Assembly: GCA_045601285.1 (NCBI GenBank)
Contig: JAZRZJ010000048.1
Coordinates: 1-25,895 of the forward strand
DNA length: 25,895 nucleotides
Source: F23-B02 sp045601285
GTDB lineage: Bacteria; Bacillota; Clostridia; Oscillospirales; Oscillospiraceae
Direction: 5' to 3'
Shown: positions 5,884 through 13,873 of the stretch, piece after piece
Numbering within the stretch: the stretch's first letter is position 1
Layout of the letters: each line of letters opens with the position of its first letter
Position numbers and translations under genes: made by a program
The notes under the pieces: model-generated
What the model was told of the DNA's origin: nothing
Databases searched by the model: none
What the model saw: only the letters and a program-made list of their open reading frames with translations

Positions 5884-8206
5884 ATGCTTTGCAGTTAAAT
5901 TCAATACAAATATCGTTGATATAAAGCCTTCCGCTTCCGCTTTTGCCGTTGGTTTTAATATATGTACCGCCGCTGCCGCCTTTGAGAGAAATGACGTCTG
6001 GACCGATGATTTCGATTTCCCCCTCGGCACGCAGTACTATGGGCTCCTGATAATAGGGAAGATGGTTGCCGCACTCGTCAATTGCCGTAATTCTGACGGC
6101 TGCAGCATCATAGGTATCTCCCTCGCATAGCTCAGTGCGGTCTGCTGTGACTTTGAGCAGAGCTTTCTGACAAGGCTTTCTTACAACCGACCTGATGACT
6201 TCTCCGTTTTTTACGGCATCAAAGCGCCATGCCGTTGCCTCACCGCCCCAGTTTCCGACGTACTTGCCGTAGAGATTATATGCGTCGGAAATTTTGAAGC
6301 CCTTAAGCAGCATGAGCTTTCCAAACCTTGCATAGTGCTTGGGCTTCAGCCCCGTAGGTCCGAGCTTGGCAAGTGCATTGAGGAGATATTTTACGTCTGA
6401 CGCGGTTTTGGCATCATAGCCCTCAAGCGTGAGGAGCATTTCGCCAATGAAATCGTCAATAACAACGGGCGCGTGAGGCATTGCGGGGAACTCCTCGGTG
6501 TTCGGGAAAAACTCGCGGACAAACACATCGTTCTTATAAAGCTTTACGCTGTCCGCGTTTGTGAATACATAGACTTTGCCGATGTTCCCTGCGGGATGCT
6601 CGCCTATATCCATGGAGGAGGAGACGGCACAGCAGGGGATCTCGTCATTCTGACTTGCGTACACATACGCCGCAAGCTTGGGATTACGGAACATATCCAG
6701 CACTCCGTGATAGCATATTCCGTCACCGCTGCCGAAATCCTTGTGGGTGTTATAATCAAACATACACCAGGGTGAAATGCCGCAGATATCTTCGGCGGCA
6801 TACATGGCATCAAGCACTTTTGCGTGCCGCAGGGCATGACTTAAGCGATGGCGCTCATCGTCATAGGGCTTAGTGGGGAACATGTGACCGTTGCACTCGG
6901 AAACAAGATAAGGTCTGTTTTTCTTTGAGGTGACCGCAGACTTTGCCTTAAGACCTGCGTTATTTCCCACATGGGAGAAATCATTGAAGGCATAGACATC
7001 TTCTAAAAGCCGGCTCTTTTCAAGATATCTTACACCGCTGGTCTGGCGTGAGGAGTCAAGCTCATGGGCGATTTTGTTCGTCTGTCTGTAAAGCTCATCG
7101 CAGTCCTGGGATTCGTTGATTCTCACGCCCCACAGAATTATTGAGGGGTGGTGCATATACTGAGTAACCATTTCCCGCGTGTTCTCCATTGCCTGCTGCT
7201 TCCACGCAGCATCACCGATATGCTGCCAGCCGGGAATTTCCGTAAATACAAGAATACCGAGCTCATCGCACGCATCGAGAAAATGCTGCGACTGAGGATA
7301 GTGGGAGGTGCGGACATAGTTTACGCCAAGCTCGTTTTTGAGAATTTCAGCGTCGAGGCGCTGAACGGACTCGGGCATGGCGTAGCCGACGTAGGCATAG
7401 CTCTGATGACGGTTAAGACCCCGGAGCTTAAGCTTTTTGCCGTTAAGATAAAAGCCGTCATTCTCAAATTTTGCGCTTCTGAGACCGAAGCGCGTTTCCT
7501 TAGTGTCGTAAACGGTGTTGTCTTCCTCGCCAACAAGCTTTGTTACGGCAGTTATCAGCTTTGGGGCCTCAAGTGTCCACAGCTCCGCATCGGGAAAGCT
7601 GATATCAAATTCCGCTCCGATTGCAAAAGCAATTATTTTGCCTCTTTCATCGGTAAAATCCGTGCGGATTTTGCGGCCTTCGGGCAGGGAAGCGGTTTTT
7701 ACTCTGACATGAATGCCGCGCAGAGAAGTGTTTTCGATGAGAACATCGGTAATGTAGCCCTCATCACGCACCTGAAGTGTAACCTCGCGGTAAAGTCCGC
7801 CGTAGCAAAGATAATCTATTACAAAGCCGAAGGGAGGTATGTTAAGGCTTTCTCTTGTGTCAAGGCGCACTGTGACTTCATTTTCTGCTCCGAGCTTCAC
7901 AAAATTGCTAATGTCTGCGGTGAAGGCTGTATATCCGCAGGCATGGTGAGCTGCCTGTATTCCGTTGCAGTAGACGGAGGCGTCATGGGCGGCGCCCTCA
8001 AAACGCAGCAGAATGCGTTTTCCCTGCCAGCTTTCGTCTGCAAAGAAGGTTTTCTTATAGCCGCAAATCATCTGATATGAGGTGCAGTCAATATAGTTAT
8101 AGGGAATTTCCCCGGCGGAGTGGGGCAGTCTTACGCTGACAGCATTGTCAAAGCCCTTGTCAAAATCCTCTGTGAACAGCCAGCCGTTATTGAAAGCAAT
8201 ATCCAT
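5882..8206 (-). CDS. Glycoside hydrolase family 2 (beta-galactosidase/beta-glucuronidase-like)
   Basis: A 774-residue retaining glycosidase. The start is set at the Met of MDIAFNNGW (codon 8204-8206), preceded by AGGAGG (complement of 8214-8219) with a 7-base gap. The frame remains open upstream but no other start there has a ribosome binding site. There is no signal peptide, so it probably acts in the cytosol on imported oligosaccharides. Domain order is a sugar-binding jelly-roll (about 1-150, with YGGLYREV), an Ig-like segment, a TIM barrel beginning near LRGLNRHQ, and a C-terminal Ig-like domain (about residue 690 on). The acid/base is N364-E365 in WGVRINES, and the nucleophile is E437 in LVSECNGHM. 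The linkage and sugar cannot be fixed from motifs alone. It is a single gene with its own promoter region, convergent with tRNA-Thr, and no transporter or regulator is adjacent. Confidence 0.9.
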   Translation of the reverse strand: MDIAFNNGWLFTEDFDKGFDNAVSVRLPHSAGEIPYNYIDCTSYQMICGYKKTFFADESWQGKRILLRFEGAAHDASVYCNGIQAAHHACGYTAFTADISNFVKLGAENEVTVRLDTRESLNIPPFGFVIDYLCYGGLYREVTLQVRDEGYITDVLIENTSLRGIHVRVKTASLPEGRKIRTDFTDERGKIIAFAIGAEFDISFPDAELWTLEAPKLITAVTKLVGEEDNTVYDTKETRFGLRSAKFENDGFYLNGKKLKLRGLNRHQSYAYVGYAMPESVQRLDAEILKNELGVNYVRTSHYPQSQHFLDACDELGILVFTEIPGWQHIGDAAWKQQAMENTREMVTQYMHHPSIILWGVRINESQDCDELYRQTNKIAHELDSSRQTSGVRYLEKSRLLEDVYAFNDFSHVGNNAGLKAKSAVTSKKNRPYLVSECNGHMFPTKPYDDERHRLSHALRHAKVLDAMYAAEDICGISPWCMFDYNTHKDFGSGDGICYHGVLDMFRNPKLAAYVYASQNDEIPCCAVSSSMDIGEHPAGNIGKVYVFTNADSVKLYKNDVFVREFFPNTEEFPAMPHAPVVIDDFIGEMLLTLEGYDAKTASDVKYLLNALAKLGPTGLKPKHYARFGKLMLLKGFKISDAYNLYGKYVGNWGGEATAWRFDAVKNGEVIRSVVRKPCQKALLKVTADRTELCEGDTYDAAAVRITAIDECGNHLPYYQEPIVLRAEGEIEIIGPDVISLKGGSGGTYIKTNGKSGSGRLYINDICIEFNCKA

Positions 8207-8235
8207 TTCTGCGCCTCCTGCAATGTTCTGAAAAC

Positions 8236-8264
8236 AGTTTAGCATAAGATAAAAGATTTGAAAA
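8236..8264 (-). promoter_or_regulatory. Possible promoter of the GH2 gene
   Basis: On the minus strand an extended -10, TGCTAAACT (hexamer complement of 8236-8241), has a weak -35 TTTTCA (complement of 8259-8264) 17 bp upstream. It is placed about 30 bases before the GH2 start codon. The -35 matches consensus at only four of six positions. Confidence 0.45.
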
Positions 8265-8276
8265 CCGCTTTTTCGG

Positions 8277-8305
8277 TTGATTTTAATGTGTGCAGTTGCT
8301 ATAAT
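8277..8305 (+). promoter_or_regulatory. Promoter of the HAD phosphatase gene
   Basis: -35 TTGATT (8277-8282), 17-bp spacer, and a consensus -10 TATAAT (8300-8305). The gene's ribosome binding site AGGAG (8323-8327) follows, and the ATG is at 8335. It is divergent from the GH2 promoter. Confidence 0.8.
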
Positions 8306-8334
8306 TACCACATATAAATATTAGGAGTATTGCT

Positions 8335-9141
8335 ATGAATACAGATAAGCTTTTGGGAACAAAGCTGTTCCTTCTCGATATGGACGGAACTCTTTATCTC
8401 GGCGATGAGGTCTTTGACGGAGCGATTGATTTTATCCACACCATTAAAAATACCGGCAGAGAGTATATTTATCTCACAAACAACTCGTCACGTGCAGGTG
8501 TTGACTATGTAACACGCCTTCGTAAGCTGGGATTTCCCTGCGAAACGGAGAATGTCTTTACATCGGGCATGGCAACTGCCATGTACCTCAACGATAAATT
8601 CCCCGGAGCAACGGTTTATCCCGTGGGAACCCCCGCATTTCTGAATGAGCTTGAGAGCTACGGAGTAAAGCTTGGTGATGACGAAAGCGTAAGCGTTGTC
8701 TGTGTGGGCTTTGATACCACACTTACATACGAGAAGCTCGATAAGGCTGTGCATTACCTCCGAATGAAGAAAGCTGCATTTGTGGCGGCAAATCCCGACT
8801 GGGTATGCCCTATGCCTGCAAATGAGGTTTTGCCGGACTGCGGAAGCATCTGCGCTCTGCTTACAGCCTCAAGCGGTGTTAAGCCTACCTTTATAGGAAA
8901 GCCAAATCGCAATATGGTCGATATTATTTCAAAGAAGACGGGCATTCCAAACGCCAATATCTGCTGCGTCGGTGACAGACTTTATACCGATATTGCCGTT
9001 GCGCAGAACGCCGATGCGGTTTCAGTTTGTGTGCTATCTGGCGAAAGCTCAATGGACGATATTTACGCCGCAGAACGCAAGCCGGACTATGTTCTGAATA
9101 ACGTTAAGGAAATCGCAGATATTCTTAAAGCAAACGCATGA
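8335..9141 (+). CDS. HAD-IIA (NagD-type) sugar-phosphate phosphatase
   Basis: A 268-residue haloacid-dehalogenase-superfamily hydrolase of the NagD / p-nitrophenylphosphatase type. Motif I is LLDMDGTLYLG (nucleophile Asp and acid/base Asp two residues on). Motif II is LTNNSS. Motif III/IV is the GKPNR Lys with CVGDRLYTDIAVA near the C-terminus, which supplies the magnesium-binding acids. The long insert between motifs II and III is the C2 cap typical of subclass IIA. The protein is cytosolic and dephosphorylates small phosphate esters in characterised relatives; the substrate here is not predictable. It has its own promoter and a strong terminator starting at its stop codon, so it is monocistronic. 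Confidence 0.92.
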   Translation: MNTDKLLGTKLFLLDMDGTLYLGDEVFDGAIDFIHTIKNTGREYIYLTNNSSRAGVDYVTRLRKLGFPCETENVFTSGMATAMYLNDKFPGATVYPVGTPAFLNELESYGVKLGDDESVSVVCVGFDTTLTYEKLDKAVHYLRMKKAAFVAANPDWVCPMPANEVLPDCGSICALLTASSGVKPTFIGKPNRNMVDIISKKTGIPNANICCVGDRLYTDIAVAQNADAVSVCVLSGESSMDDIYAAERKPDYVLNNVKEIADILKANA

Positions 9142-9172
9142 AAACTCACCACCCTGCAGGGTGGTGAGTTTT
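9141..9172. terminator. Perfect 32-bp palindromic terminator after the HAD gene
   Basis: The arm AAAACTCACCACCCTG (9141-9156) is followed directly by its exact complement (9157-9172), so the whole 32 bp is a perfect palindrome with A/T-rich ends. It starts at the last base of the HAD stop codon. The loop forms from the central CCTGCAGG. Other terminators in the window share this symmetrical style. Confidence 0.9.
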
Positions 9173-9226
9173 CATTATTATTTCAATTTTCTTTGAAAAC
9201 GGTTACAATTTTGTTTTCTTGATTTT

Positions 9227-9254
9227 TTGAAAAAGTTATAATATACTATATAAT
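9227..9254 (+). promoter_or_regulatory. Promoter of the topoisomerase operon
   Basis: -35 TTGAAA (9227-9232), 16-bp spacer, -10 TATAAT (9249-9254), about 57 bases before the parE-like ATG. A second TATAAT (9237-9242) overlaps the spacer but has no suitably placed -35. A short inverted repeat CACAAGATGTTGTG lies in the leader (about 9277-9290) and could be a small hairpin or operator. Confidence 0.7.
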
Positions 9255-9310
9255 CTAAGTTATATACATATTTTGCCACAAGATGTTGTGACAGAGAGGG
9301 AATATTCATT

Positions 9311-11305
9311 ATGACAAAATCCACCGCAGAATACGGTAATGACAGTATTTCGTCCTTAAAGGGTGCCGACCGTGTAAGAAAACGCCCGGGTGTTATCTTC
9401 GGCTCTGACGGTCTTGACGGCTGCGAGCACGCAGTTTTTGAAATCCTTTCAAACTCCATAGATGAAGCCCGTGAAGGTCACGGCAACGTAATAACCCTTA
9501 CCCGCTATGCCGATAAGTCAATTGAGGTCGAGGACTTCGGCCGCGGCTGCCCGGTTGACTGGAACCCCAATGAAAAGCGCTTTAACTGGGAGCTTGTTTT
9601 CTGTGAGCTTTATGCAGGCGGCAAGTATAAAAACAACGAGGGCGAGTCCTATGAATACTCCCTGGGCCTTAACGGTCTCGGAAGCTGCGCAACCCAGTAT
9701 GCCTCCGAATACATGGACGTGACCGTTTGGCGTGACGGCAATAAATATGAGCTTCACTTTAAAAAAGGCAAGCCCGTGGGCAAAAAAGGGCAGGAGCTCA
9801 AGGTTTCTCCCGCTGACAGAAAAAAGACCGGTACTACAATACGATGGCGTCCGGATATTGAGGTTTTCACCGACATAGATATTCCTGAGGAATACTTCCG
9901 TGACGTGCTTCACCGTCAGGCAGTTGTTAATGCGGGAACAATTTTCCGCTTCCGCAATCAGAACGGCAGCAAGTTTGACGTTACGGACTATGTATATGAA
10001 AACGGCATAGTGGATTATGTGGCTGAAATTGCCCATGAAAAGCCGCTGACAACGCCCTATTTCATCAGCGCAGAGAGAAAGGGACGTGACCGTGACGACA
10101 AGCCCGAATATAAGGTGAAGCTTTCCGCCGCATTCTGCTTTTCAAATAAAATCTGCACAACGGAGTATTATCATAACTCCTCGTGGCTTGAGCATGGCGG
10201 CGCTCCCGAAAAGGCGGTGCGCAATGCCTTCGTTTACGCAATAGACGCCTATATCAAAAAAATCGGCAAATATCAGAAGAATGAGAGCAAAATAAGCTTT
10301 CAGGACGTAAACGACTGTCTTGTGCTTGTTACAAACTGCTTTTCCACCCAGACCTCCTATGAAAATCAGACCAAGAAGGCCATAACAAACCGCTTCATTC
10401 AGGAGGCAATGACTGACTTTTTCAAGCAGAATCTCGAAATCTACTTTATTGAAAACAAGCCTGAAGCGGACAGAATTGCCGAGCAGGTGCTTGTGAATAT
10501 GCGCAGCCGTGAGGCAGCGGAAAAAGCCCGTCAAGGCATGAAAAAGAAGCTTTCGGGAAATATCGACATCGCAAACCGCGTTCAGAAATTCGTTGACTGC
10601 CGGAGCAGAGATCCTCAGAAGCGTGAGATCTACATCGTCGAGGGCGACTCCGCACTCGGCGCCTGCAAGCAGTCGAGAGATGCGGAATTTCAGGGAATTA
10701 TGCCTGTAAGAGGTAAAATTCTCAACTGCCTTAAGGCCGATTATGCCAGAATCTTCAAGAGCGATATTATTACCGACCTGCTTCGAGTTCTCGGCTGCGG
10801 TGTTGAGGTTCAGGCAAAGGGAGTAAAAGACCTCAATGCCTTTGACATCAACAACCTGCGCTGGAACAAGGTCATCATCTGCACCGATGCCGACGTTGAC
10901 GGCTTCCAGATAAGAACACTGATCCTTACGATGATTTACCGCCTTGTTCCTACGCTCATAAAGGAAGGCTATGTATATATTGCAGAATCACCTTTGTATG
11001 AGATCGAGTCAAAGGGAAAGACCTATTTTGCGTATTCCGATAAGGAAAAGGCGGATATTGTTGAGTCGCTTGGCGGTGCAAAGGCGAGCATAAACAGAAG
11101 CAAGGGTCTTGGCGAAAACGACCCCGAAATGATGTGGCTGACCACAATGAACCCCGAAACCAGAAGACTTATCAAGGTTCTGCCCGAAGATGCCGAGCGC
11201 ATGGCGGCAATGTTCGACCTGCTGCTTGGCGATGACCTGGGCGGACGCAAGGAGCACATTGCCGAAAACGGTTATCTGTTTCTTGACATGGCGGATATTT
11301 CATGA
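9311..11305 (+). CDS. parE: Divergent type IIA DNA topoisomerase subunit B (ParE/GyrB-like)
   Basis: A 664-residue ATPase/Toprim subunit that should pair with the A subunit encoded downstream. The GHKL ATPase motifs are present but altered. EILSNSIDEA (44-53) has Ser where the usual motif reads EVVDNSIDEA. EDFGRGCPVD (74-83) has Phe for the Asn of DNGRG. GLNGLGSCATQYAS (119-132) replaces the GLHGVGxSVVNALS type lid. The catalytic QTK loop is kept (YENQTKKAITN). The Toprim domain keeps E444-G-D446 (VEGDSALG) and D526-A-D528-V-D530-G, the metal-binding residues. The flanking residues differ from the near-invariant forms GDSAGGSAKQ and DVDGSHIRT. The ATG is preceded by AGAGGG at a 10-base distance. 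This is likely a functional decatenase subunit of a divergent clade. The gene symbol marks family role, not close orthology. Confidence 0.88.
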   Translation: MTKSTAEYGNDSISSLKGADRVRKRPGVIFGSDGLDGCEHAVFEILSNSIDEAREGHGNVITLTRYADKSIEVEDFGRGCPVDWNPNEKRFNWELVFCELYAGGKYKNNEGESYEYSLGLNGLGSCATQYASEYMDVTVWRDGNKYELHFKKGKPVGKKGQELKVSPADRKKTGTTIRWRPDIEVFTDIDIPEEYFRDVLHRQAVVNAGTIFRFRNQNGSKFDVTDYVYENGIVDYVAEIAHEKPLTTPYFISAERKGRDRDDKPEYKVKLSAAFCFSNKICTTEYYHNSSWLEHGGAPEKAVRNAFVYAIDAYIKKIGKYQKNESKISFQDVNDCLVLVTNCFSTQTSYENQTKKAITNRFIQEAMTDFFKQNLEIYFIENKPEADRIAEQVLVNMRSREAAEKARQGMKKKLSGNIDIANRVQKFVDCRSRDPQKREIYIVEGDSALGACKQSRDAEFQGIMPVRGKILNCLKADYARIFKSDIITDLLRVLGCGVEVQAKGVKDLNAFDINNLRWNKVIICTDADVDGFQIRTLILTMIYRLVPTLIKEGYVYIAESPLYEIESKGKTYFAYSDKEKADIVESLGGAKASINRSKGLGENDPEMMWLTTMNPETRRLIKVLPEDAERMAAMFDLLLGDDLGGRKEHIAENGYLFLDMADIS

Positions 11306-11317
11306 GGAGATTGAGAT

Positions 11318-11611
11318 ATGAGATTTGATAAAGCCGTAAATGCCGTAAAGACCTGCCTTGCAATATGTATTGTTCTGTGCGTTATAAGCATAGTTACAAC
11401 ATCGCTTAATCCTCAGATTTCGTTTGTTGCAACAATGATCTCCGGTGTATGCTTCATACTGTCGTTTGTGATTGCGTTTCTGTTCTGCAAATGTCCGCAT
11501 TGCGGAAAGCGCGTGATGCTTGGTATGTTCAAGCTGAAAAAATGCCCCAAATGCCATAAAAAACTTGAAATCGGCGAGAATATCGGCAGGGGCGGCAAGA
11601 AATTGCACTGA
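11318..11611 (+). CDS. Small two-TM membrane protein with C-terminal zinc ribbon
   Basis: A 97-residue protein with two hydrophobic segments (about residues 9-28 and 34-56). They are followed by a zinc-ribbon signature of two CxxC knuckles, CPHC and CPKC, about 18 residues apart, and a basic tail. The C-terminal ribbon is probably cytosolic. The gene sits between the two topoisomerase subunit genes. It has a good ribosome binding site (GAGGAG overlapping the parE-like stop, 7 bases before ATG), so it is co-transcribed and probably coupled. I do not recognise a named family. A role linked to the topoisomerase or to membrane DNA attachment would be speculation. The frame, start signal and clean operon placement make it a real gene. 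Confidence 0.8.
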   Translation: MRFDKAVNAVKTCLAICIVLCVISIVTTSLNPQISFVATMISGVCFILSFVIAFLFCKCPHCGKRVMLGMFKLKKCPKCHKKLEIGENIGRGGKKLH

Positions 11612-11628
11612 AAGGACATAATACTTAC

Positions 11629-13866
11629 ATGGCAAAGAAACAAGTGCAGGAAGATAAAAAACATAATAATCCTAATGTTGTCGGACTGCGTGCGGAGGTC
11701 GTTGAACAGCCGATTACCGAAACCCTGGAGCAGAACTATATGCCCTATGCGATGAGCGTTATAGTTTCCCGCGCCATTCCGGAAATTGACGGCTTCAAGC
11801 CGTCACATCGCAAGCTGCTTTATACAATGTATAAGATGGGACTGCTCAACGGTTCGCGCACAAAAAGCGCAAACATCGTAGGACAGACCATGCGTCTCAA
11901 TCCCCACGGTGACGCCGCTATTTATGAAACAATGGTGCGTCTTTCCAAGGGCTATGACGCCCTGCTTATGCCCTTTGTTGACTCAAAGGGCAACTTCGGC
12001 AAGGTCTTTTCCCGGGATATGTCCTTTGCGGCATCGCGCTATACCGAGGCGAAGCTTTCTCCCATCTGCAGCGAGCTGTTCAGGGATATTGACCAGGACA
12101 CAGTTGCCTTCGTGGATAACTACGACGGAAGCATGCAGGAGCCGACTCTGCTCCCCACGGCTTTCCCCAATGTTCTCGTTTCAAGCAATACCGGCATTGC
12201 CGTCGGCATGGCAAGCCAGATATGCGGCTTTAACCTTGAGGAAGTCTGCAATACAACAATAAATTATCTCTCTGACCCCGAATGTGACCTTTTTGCCACT
12301 CTGCCCGCACCGGATTTCACAACCGGCGGCGAAATAATCTATAACAGGGAAGAGATGGAAAGCATTTACGAAAGCGGCAGAGGCAGCTTCAAGGTGCGTT
12401 CACGCTGGCGTTATATTCCCAAGGAAAACATTATTGAGGTTTATGAGATACCCTATACCACCACCTCGGAGGCAATTGTAGACAAGGTTGCAGAGCTGAT
12501 TAAGGCGGGAAAAATCCGTGAAATCAGCGATATGCGTGATGAAACCGACCTCAGCGGACTTAAGCTTGCAATTGACCTCAAGCGCGGCACAGACCCCGAA
12601 AAGCTTATGCAGAAGCTTTTCAAGCTGACTCCGCTAATGGACAGCTTCCCCTGCAACTTCAATATTCTTATTGAGGGCAACCCCAAGGTTATGGCTGTTC
12701 GTGAAATACTTGAAAACTGGTGCGGCTGGCGTATGGAATGCGTGCGCCGCAGAGTATATTTTGACCTCAACCGCAAGAAAGAGAAGCTGCATCTGCTTCA
12801 GGGTCTTGAAAAAATCCTGCTTGATATTGACAAGGCTATTGCGATTATCCGCAATACCGAGCTGGAAGCTGAGGTCGTTCCCAATCTTATGATGGGCTTC
12901 GGAATTGATCAGATTCAGGCCGAGTACGTTGCGGAAATTAAGCTGCGCAATATAAACCGTGAGTATATTATTAAGCGAGTTGCAGACAGAGAGGATCTTG
13001 AAAAAGCAATTGCAGACCTTGAGGACACGCTGAAAAACCGCCGCAGAATTAAAAGTATTATCGTAAATGAGCTCAAGGCAATTATAAAGAAGTATCCAAG
13101 CCCCAGAAGAACGGGCATCGTATATGCAAACGAAATTGAGATGTTTGACGAAGCGGACGCGGTGGAGGATTACCCGGTAACCGTTTTCCTTTCAAATGAG
13201 GGCTACATTAAGAAAATCACTCCGCTGTCTCTGCGCATGAGCGGTGAGCAGAAGTTTAAGGAGGGTGACAGCCTTAAGACATCTTTTGAGGCGACAAACC
13301 GCACCGAACTGCTTGTATTTACCGATAAGCAGAGAGTTTATAAGACAAAGCTGAGCGAGCTTGACGACACAAAGGCATCGGCACTCGGCACGTATCTCCC
13401 CGGCAAGCTTGAAATGGACGAGGGAGAGAGGGTGCTGACAATTATCATGCCCGGTGACTATAAGAAGAATCTGCTTCTGTTCTTCGAAAACGGCAAGGTC
13501 GCGCGTCTTGAGCTTAATACTTACGAAACAAAGACAAACCGCAGGAAGCTAATAAACGCATATTGCGACAAGAGCCCGCTTGTTGAAGTCATGCTGCTCG
13601 ATGAAGAGACCGACCTTGCAATGTTCTCCAGCGACGGCAGAGCCCTTGTTTTCAACAGCTCCCTCATGCAGACGAAAACAAGCCGCACAACTCAGGGCGT
13701 TGCCGCCATGAGTATTAAGAATAAGCACCGTCTGATTTCCGCTGCGGCCCTTACGGATACTGCGATTGTCAACAAGTCCCGGTACAGAGTCAGAAGCATT
13801 CCTGCCGCAGGCGCTCTGCTGAAGGACGAGGACAGGGGAGAGACCCAGCTTTCTCTGATTGACTGA
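11629..13866 (+). CDS. parC: Type IIA DNA topoisomerase subunit A (ParC-like)
   Basis: A 745-residue cleavage subunit. The N-terminal winged-helix domain starts with MPYAMSVIVSRAIPEIDGFKP, close to the canonical YAMxVIxxRALPDxRDGLKP. The catalytic Tyr is Y138 in AASRYTEAKL. The quinolone-determining helix reads NPHGDAAIYE (91-100), with Ala96 where Ser is usual and Glu100 kept. A coiled-coil tower (about 385-490) is followed by a C-terminal beta-pinwheel built from repeats such as VFLSNEGYIKK, LLVFTDKQRVY and LLFFENGKVARL. No GyrA box (QRRGGKG type) is seen, which favours a topoisomerase IV-like decatenase over gyrase. The ribosome binding site AAAGGA (11611-11616) sits 12 bases before ATG, just after the zinc-ribbon gene. 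It forms the enzyme with the parE-like subunit. Confidence 0.92.
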   Translation: MAKKQVQEDKKHNNPNVVGLRAEVVEQPITETLEQNYMPYAMSVIVSRAIPEIDGFKPSHRKLLYTMYKMGLLNGSRTKSANIVGQTMRLNPHGDAAIYETMVRLSKGYDALLMPFVDSKGNFGKVFSRDMSFAASRYTEAKLSPICSELFRDIDQDTVAFVDNYDGSMQEPTLLPTAFPNVLVSSNTGIAVGMASQICGFNLEEVCNTTINYLSDPECDLFATLPAPDFTTGGEIIYNREEMESIYESGRGSFKVRSRWRYIPKENIIEVYEIPYTTTSEAIVDKVAELIKAGKIREISDMRDETDLSGLKLAIDLKRGTDPEKLMQKLFKLTPLMDSFPCNFNILIEGNPKVMAVREILENWCGWRMECVRRRVYFDLNRKKEKLHLLQGLEKILLDIDKAIAIIRNTELEAEVVPNLMMGFGIDQIQAEYVAEIKLRNINREYIIKRVADREDLEKAIADLEDTLKNRRRIKSIIVNELKAIIKKYPSPRRTGIVYANEIEMFDEADAVEDYPVTVFLSNEGYIKKITPLSLRMSGEQKFKEGDSLKTSFEATNRTELLVFTDKQRVYKTKLSELDDTKASALGTYLPGKLEMDEGERVLTIIMPGDYKKNLLLFFENGKVARLELNTYETKTNRRKLINAYCDKSPLVEVMLLDEETDLAMFSSDGRALVFNSSLMQTKTSRTTQGVAAMSIKNKHRLISAAALTDTAIVNKSRYRVRSIPAAGALLKDEDRGETQLSLID

Positions 13867-13873
13867 AAGGATA

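Noticed and set aside
5765..5884. tRNA-Thr as an integration (att) site for a mobile element
   Set aside because: No integrase, no duplicated tRNA 3' end and no second att copy can be seen in the window.
5723..6130. Plus-strand frame spanning tRNA-Thr
   Set aside because: It begins in the tRNA promoter, reads through the tRNA and its terminator, then antisense into GH2; not a gene.
7148..8080. Plus-strand frame of 310 codons within the GH2 gene
   Set aside because: It is antisense to the GH2 catalytic region, which has both catalytic Glu residues in context; no start signal.
8207..8311. 35-residue N-terminal extension of the GH2 protein
   Set aside because: It lacks a binding site and covers the promoter region, whereas AGGAGG lies 7 bases before the downstream ATG.
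13859..13873. TTG start for the YitT-family gene overlapping the end of parC
   Set aside because: No binding site at a suitable distance; the ATG 15 bases later gives the usual MKK-type N-terminus.
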